A DNA stretch of 13,540 bases, taken from assembly GCF_021107415.1 (NCBI RefSeq), contig NZ_JAIOSW010000439.1, forward strand, positions 1 through 13,540. Reading direction: 5' to 3'. Of this stretch, positions 10,943-13,540 are shown one piece after another. The notes beneath the pieces are model-generated. The model had not been told where the DNA came from, did no database searches, and was given only the letters and a program-made list of their open reading frames with translations. The stretch comes from Desulfobacula sp. (GTDB taxonomy: Bacteria; Desulfobacterota; Desulfobacteria; Desulfobacterales; Desulfobacteraceae). Positions within the stretch are counted from its first letter, which is position 1, and each line of letters begins with the position of its first letter. A program made the position numbers and the translations under genes.

Positions 10943-13540
10943 TGTTATCAGACGGTTATTACCGGCATTCTGAACTTCGATGCTGCTGACAGTAGTGTCC
11001 GGCCTTGTTGCAGGTATTGTAACGCTATTATTTGATCTATCTTGATCATCAAAAACCAGGCTTGGATCAACATCTACACGAATATAACTTGCCTGATCTG
11101 TCTCAATTGGAATAGCCCATGGCACAGTTACTTCCTGTTCGCCGCCACCTGTAATGGTTTCGGGGATAGTAACAGTGCTGATCAAGGTGCAGTTATCCTG
11201 ATCATCACATTGGTAGAAATCAACTTCTGTATCGGTTACTGGTGTCTCACCCACATTTTTAATGAGAGCTGCGATGGTTACATCTGAACCCGGTATTGCC
11301 ATTGGAGGATCTACATTGACGCCTTCAACGTCAACTGAAAGATCCACATCCATAAAATACGACAGATAGGTCAAATTACTCGCACCTGATTCAGGTACTC
11401 CCTGGATAGTAACTTCCTGACCATTAATCGTTACAGTTCGGTCTTCGTATTGGGTGAAGTTTTTATCATAGACACAAATAAGGTTTTCATCCACGTCAAA
11501 GGTAGTGCTGATAAATCTTTCTGCGGCATCGTCAAAGGTAAGTCGTCTCGGAGTGCTTACTGAATCCATACCTGCATCATAATACGCCATCCAGATATCA
11601 TTATATGTCTCTGAAACATCATTCCATACCAGTGCTATGTTGCCTGTGCTGCTCATACTTACATCAAAGTCACGAACGCCTTGAGATTGACCCGGGGATG
11701 TAAAAACTATAGCATTTGTAACATCAAGCCCTGAAGCAAGCCTGATATCAGAGCCTTTTAACCATGCAAGATGGAGATCGCCCAGGGAATCATAAACCAG
11801 TATCGGATTGGCATCTGTTTCCAGATCATTCGTTAACTGCTGAGGCGCTGCCCATATTCCCGAGCCAAATGTAATGAACCAAAGCTCCTGATCCTCCACA
11901 GTATCAAGATCATCGTCGGAGTCCACAACATAAATGAAAGTCCCCGTTGTTCCATTATATGCCAGGGTTGTTCCTAATATTGTACCTATCCCGGTTGTGA
12001 CAGCAGTTGGAAAAGACCATGAGCTGCCATCAAACTGCGAGTACATGATTGTATTTGTTGAGGTGGAAGACCCAAAGTAATCATTATCAGCATTGCTTAT
12101 CCATACTCCAAGCATGTCACTCGCAGATGCCGCAGATATATTTGGAGAATGATCCAGAATAGCGTTATCTGTCAACATCACAGATGTGGACCATGCGTCT
12201 GATGTTGAATCAAAACTTGAAACAGCAATTTCAACGTTAGAATTAAAGGTTTCGAAATCAGTTGATTCATCCATTGCAAGTTTGGCGTTCTGATAGATGA
12301 CTGCAGCATCTCCGCCCGGCAAAGATACTATCTGTGGATTCATATCGGCAGTACCGTCATCATCGACAGCCACTGATGTTAACCATGCACCTGATGAAAA
12401 GATGGAAGACATCAGCTGTGTTCTGTTTATCAGGTTTCTTGAAGTATTGTCATCAACCCAGACTGTCAAAAGATCATTGTCGATAGGCGCAACATCGGGA
12501 ACTGAATAAGGAAATACCGTTTCCTTGATGGGTAGTTCTGCTATAATTGAACCTTTGGACACAATACCCTTTGAAGTATTTGTTATCATATAATCCCTTG
12601 ATAATAATGTAAAATCGGAATCATTAAATAATTTATCAAAACTTGATTTTGTAGTTACTTCATTTGGCCATTCATAAGACAATTCAACTGGACCAGCTTT
12701 AAAAGGCCCAAAAGTGGCCACTAAACCACCAAGCAGAATAGCATAAGAATCCTGCCATTCTACTTCAGGGTAAAATTGTACTGAGCTGTGAAAACCGCCA
12801 CCGAGATATCCCTCAACGCATGCTTTTTTAGCTATACCGGCACCTAAAATCCCTTTTGCAAGAGGATCAAAAGCAAGGTTCCCGGAATATGAAGGCCCGT
12901 CAAGCGTCCAATCTTCTAAACTCAAATCAACGGCCATATTTAATTCAACTTCAGCTCGTAAGTAAATCGGAATTAGCCATAAAGCACCTAATGGTATTTG
13001 CATTGTGGAATATTTAACATCACATCCTAATTCAAGTGAACCGCCCGGCATCCAATCATCGATCTCTTCTGACCAAAGATAATTGTATTCAAATGATACA
13101 TTTGGTGCAATTTCTGTATAAGGCAATTTAATTCCTTCAGTACACTTGATCCCTTCTCTGATTGTTTCTTTAGTTTTATTATCCCATCCGATTGCAAAAA
13201 GTTCTGCTTTACCTTTACTGTTAACCTTACCTGAAAGCTTTGAACTAAATGGTCCAGTGTCTTCCAATTTAAGTCCAATCTTCATTTCTTTTCCACCAAA
13301 CAAAGGAAAACTGGAGTCAATGTTAGTGGGTTCCCAAGTGGCCAGATTAAATTCAATACCTGAAATTCCCAATATTTGATATTCAAGATCTTCTAATAAA
13401 GGCACTGCCACATAATATCCTCCGGGAATAAAATCAAAGAATGGAGGCGGTGGGGTTACCTTAAAATTAACAAGGTATTCTTCTGATTGTGTCAAGCCAT
13501 CACTGGATATAGCAATAACCTTGAGAGTACCACCTTCTCC
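10940..13540 (-). CDS. Large surface protein: beta-propeller-like repeats and CARDB domains, 5' end outside the window
   Basis: The frame is open through the window edge, so the N-terminus is missing; the TTG at 13495 is not a likely start. In window numbering (866 residues before the TAA) the first residues, GTLKVIAISSDGLTQSEEYL, look like the end of an Ig-like or cadherin-like strand. A Pro-rich linker (TPPPPFFDF) and about 270 beta-rich residues with several Cys follow. From about 350 to 710, repeated blocks of the type DANPILVYDSLGDLHLAWLK and GNIALVWNDVSETYNDIWMA suggest a sialidase-like beta-propeller. A CARDB domain lies at about 730-840 (AALIKNVGETPVTDTEVDFY, ending DRSNNSV). A second CARDB domain begins just before the TAA. 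With the downstream part the protein has at least 995 residues. Expected location: cell surface or secreted. It is upstream of, and probably cotranscribed with, the caspase-like gene. Confidence 0.82.
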   Translation of the reverse strand, partial: GEGGTLKVIAISSDGLTQSEEYLVNFKVTPPPPFFDFIPGGYYVAVPLLEDLEYQILGISGIEFNLATWEPTNIDSSFPLFGGKEMKIGLKLEDTGPFSSKLSGKVNSKGKAELFAIGWDNKTKETIREGIKCTEGIKLPYTEIAPNVSFEYNYLWSEEIDDWMPGGSLELGCDVKYSTMQIPLGALWLIPIYLRAEVELNMAVDLSLEDWTLDGPSYSGNLAFDPLAKGILGAGIAKKACVEGYLGGGFHSSVQFYPEVEWQDSYAILLGGLVATFGPFKAGPVELSYEWPNEVTTKSSFDKLFNDSDFTLLSRDYMITNTSKGIVSKGSIIAELPIKETVFPYSVPDVAPIDNDLLTVWVDDNTSRNLINRTQLMSSIFSSGAWLTSVAVDDDGTADMNPQIVSLPGGDAAVIYQNAKLAMDESTDFETFNSNVEIAVSSFDSTSDAWSTSVMLTDNAILDHSPNISAASASDMLGVWISNADNDYFGSSTSTNTIMYSQFDGSSWSFPTAVTTGIGTILGTTLAYNGTTGTFIYVVDSDDDLDTVEDQELWFITFGSGIWAAPQQLTNDLETDANPILVYDSLGDLHLAWLKGSDIRLASGLDVTNAIVFTSPGQSQGVRDFDVSMSSTGNIALVWNDVSETYNDIWMAYYDAGMDSVSTPRRLTFDDAAERFISTTFDVDENLICVYDKNFTQYEDRTVTINGQEVTIQGVPESGASNLTYLSYFMDVDLSVDVEGVNVDPPMAIPGSDVTIAALIKNVGETPVTDTEVDFYQCDDQDNCTLISTVTIPETITGGGEQEVTVPWAIPIETDQASYIRVDVDPSLVFDDQDRSNNSVTIPATRPDTTVSSIEVQNAGNNRLIT

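Noticed and set aside
1..13540. CRISPR array, insertion sequence or rRNA
   Set aside because: No evenly spaced direct repeats, no transposase frames with terminal inverted repeats and no rRNA-like sequence were seen.

Overview
The window looks like chromosomal DNA of a Gram-negative, moderately AT-rich bacterium. A Desulfobacterota (former Deltaproteobacteria, Desulfobacterales-like) origin is my best guess. It rests on general resemblance: a VPIPG-type PEP-CTERM-like tail, dockerin/CARDB surface proteins, and an outer-membrane-type lipoprotein in a sigma-factor operon. No marker gene here settles the taxonomy.

Layout. (1) 1-2418, minus strand: a tight housekeeping operon ribF-def-fmt (FAD synthesis, N-terminal deformylation, initiator-tRNA formylation) with 14-base and 3-base overlaps. 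(2) 2419-2795: a divergent promoter region whose two strands appear to share one palindromic -10 box, then two tandem tRNA-Leu genes (anticodons CAG and TAG, both with encoded CCA) and a hairpin terminator. (3) 2832-8825, plus strand: six closely spaced genes. These are a TPR lipoprotein, an ECF sigma factor, a membrane-spanning putative anti-sigma factor whose periplasmic half is a paralogue of the lipoprotein, an exported E/K-rich protein with a Gly/Lys/Asn tail, an MBOAT O-acyltransferase and an SGNH-hydrolase-like partner. (4) 8895-9586, minus strand: a hicA-hicB toxin-antitoxin pair with a promoter and a perfect inverted repeat that is a likely HicB operator. (5) 9619-13540, minus strand: an exported caspase-family (C14) protease with a PEP-CTERM-like tail, lying 27 bases downstream of a large surface protein (beta-propeller-like repeats, two CARDB domains, dockerin-like Ca-binding C-terminus) whose 5' end lies beyond the window.

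How the genes may work together (inference). The plus-strand cluster reads as an envelope-sensing regulatory unit: two homologous TPR plus OmpA-like modules, one in the lipoprotein and one on the anti-sigma factor, on the periplasmic side of an ECF sigma switch, followed by export and polysaccharide-acylation functions. The MBOAT/SGNH pair resembles AlgI/AlgJ- or DltB/DltD-like modules that acylate surface polymers.

Two genes are interrupted as read. The MBOAT gene has a frameshift at a run of seven G, where a -1 shift exactly restores the family motif. The surface-protein gene has one in-frame TAA inside its second CARDB domain. Both could be real mutations, sequencing or assembly errors, or (for the MBOAT) phase variation or recoding. 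The best candidates for something undescribed are the duplicated TPR/OmpA-like sensor pair around the ECF sigma factor and the G7 site in the acyltransferase.
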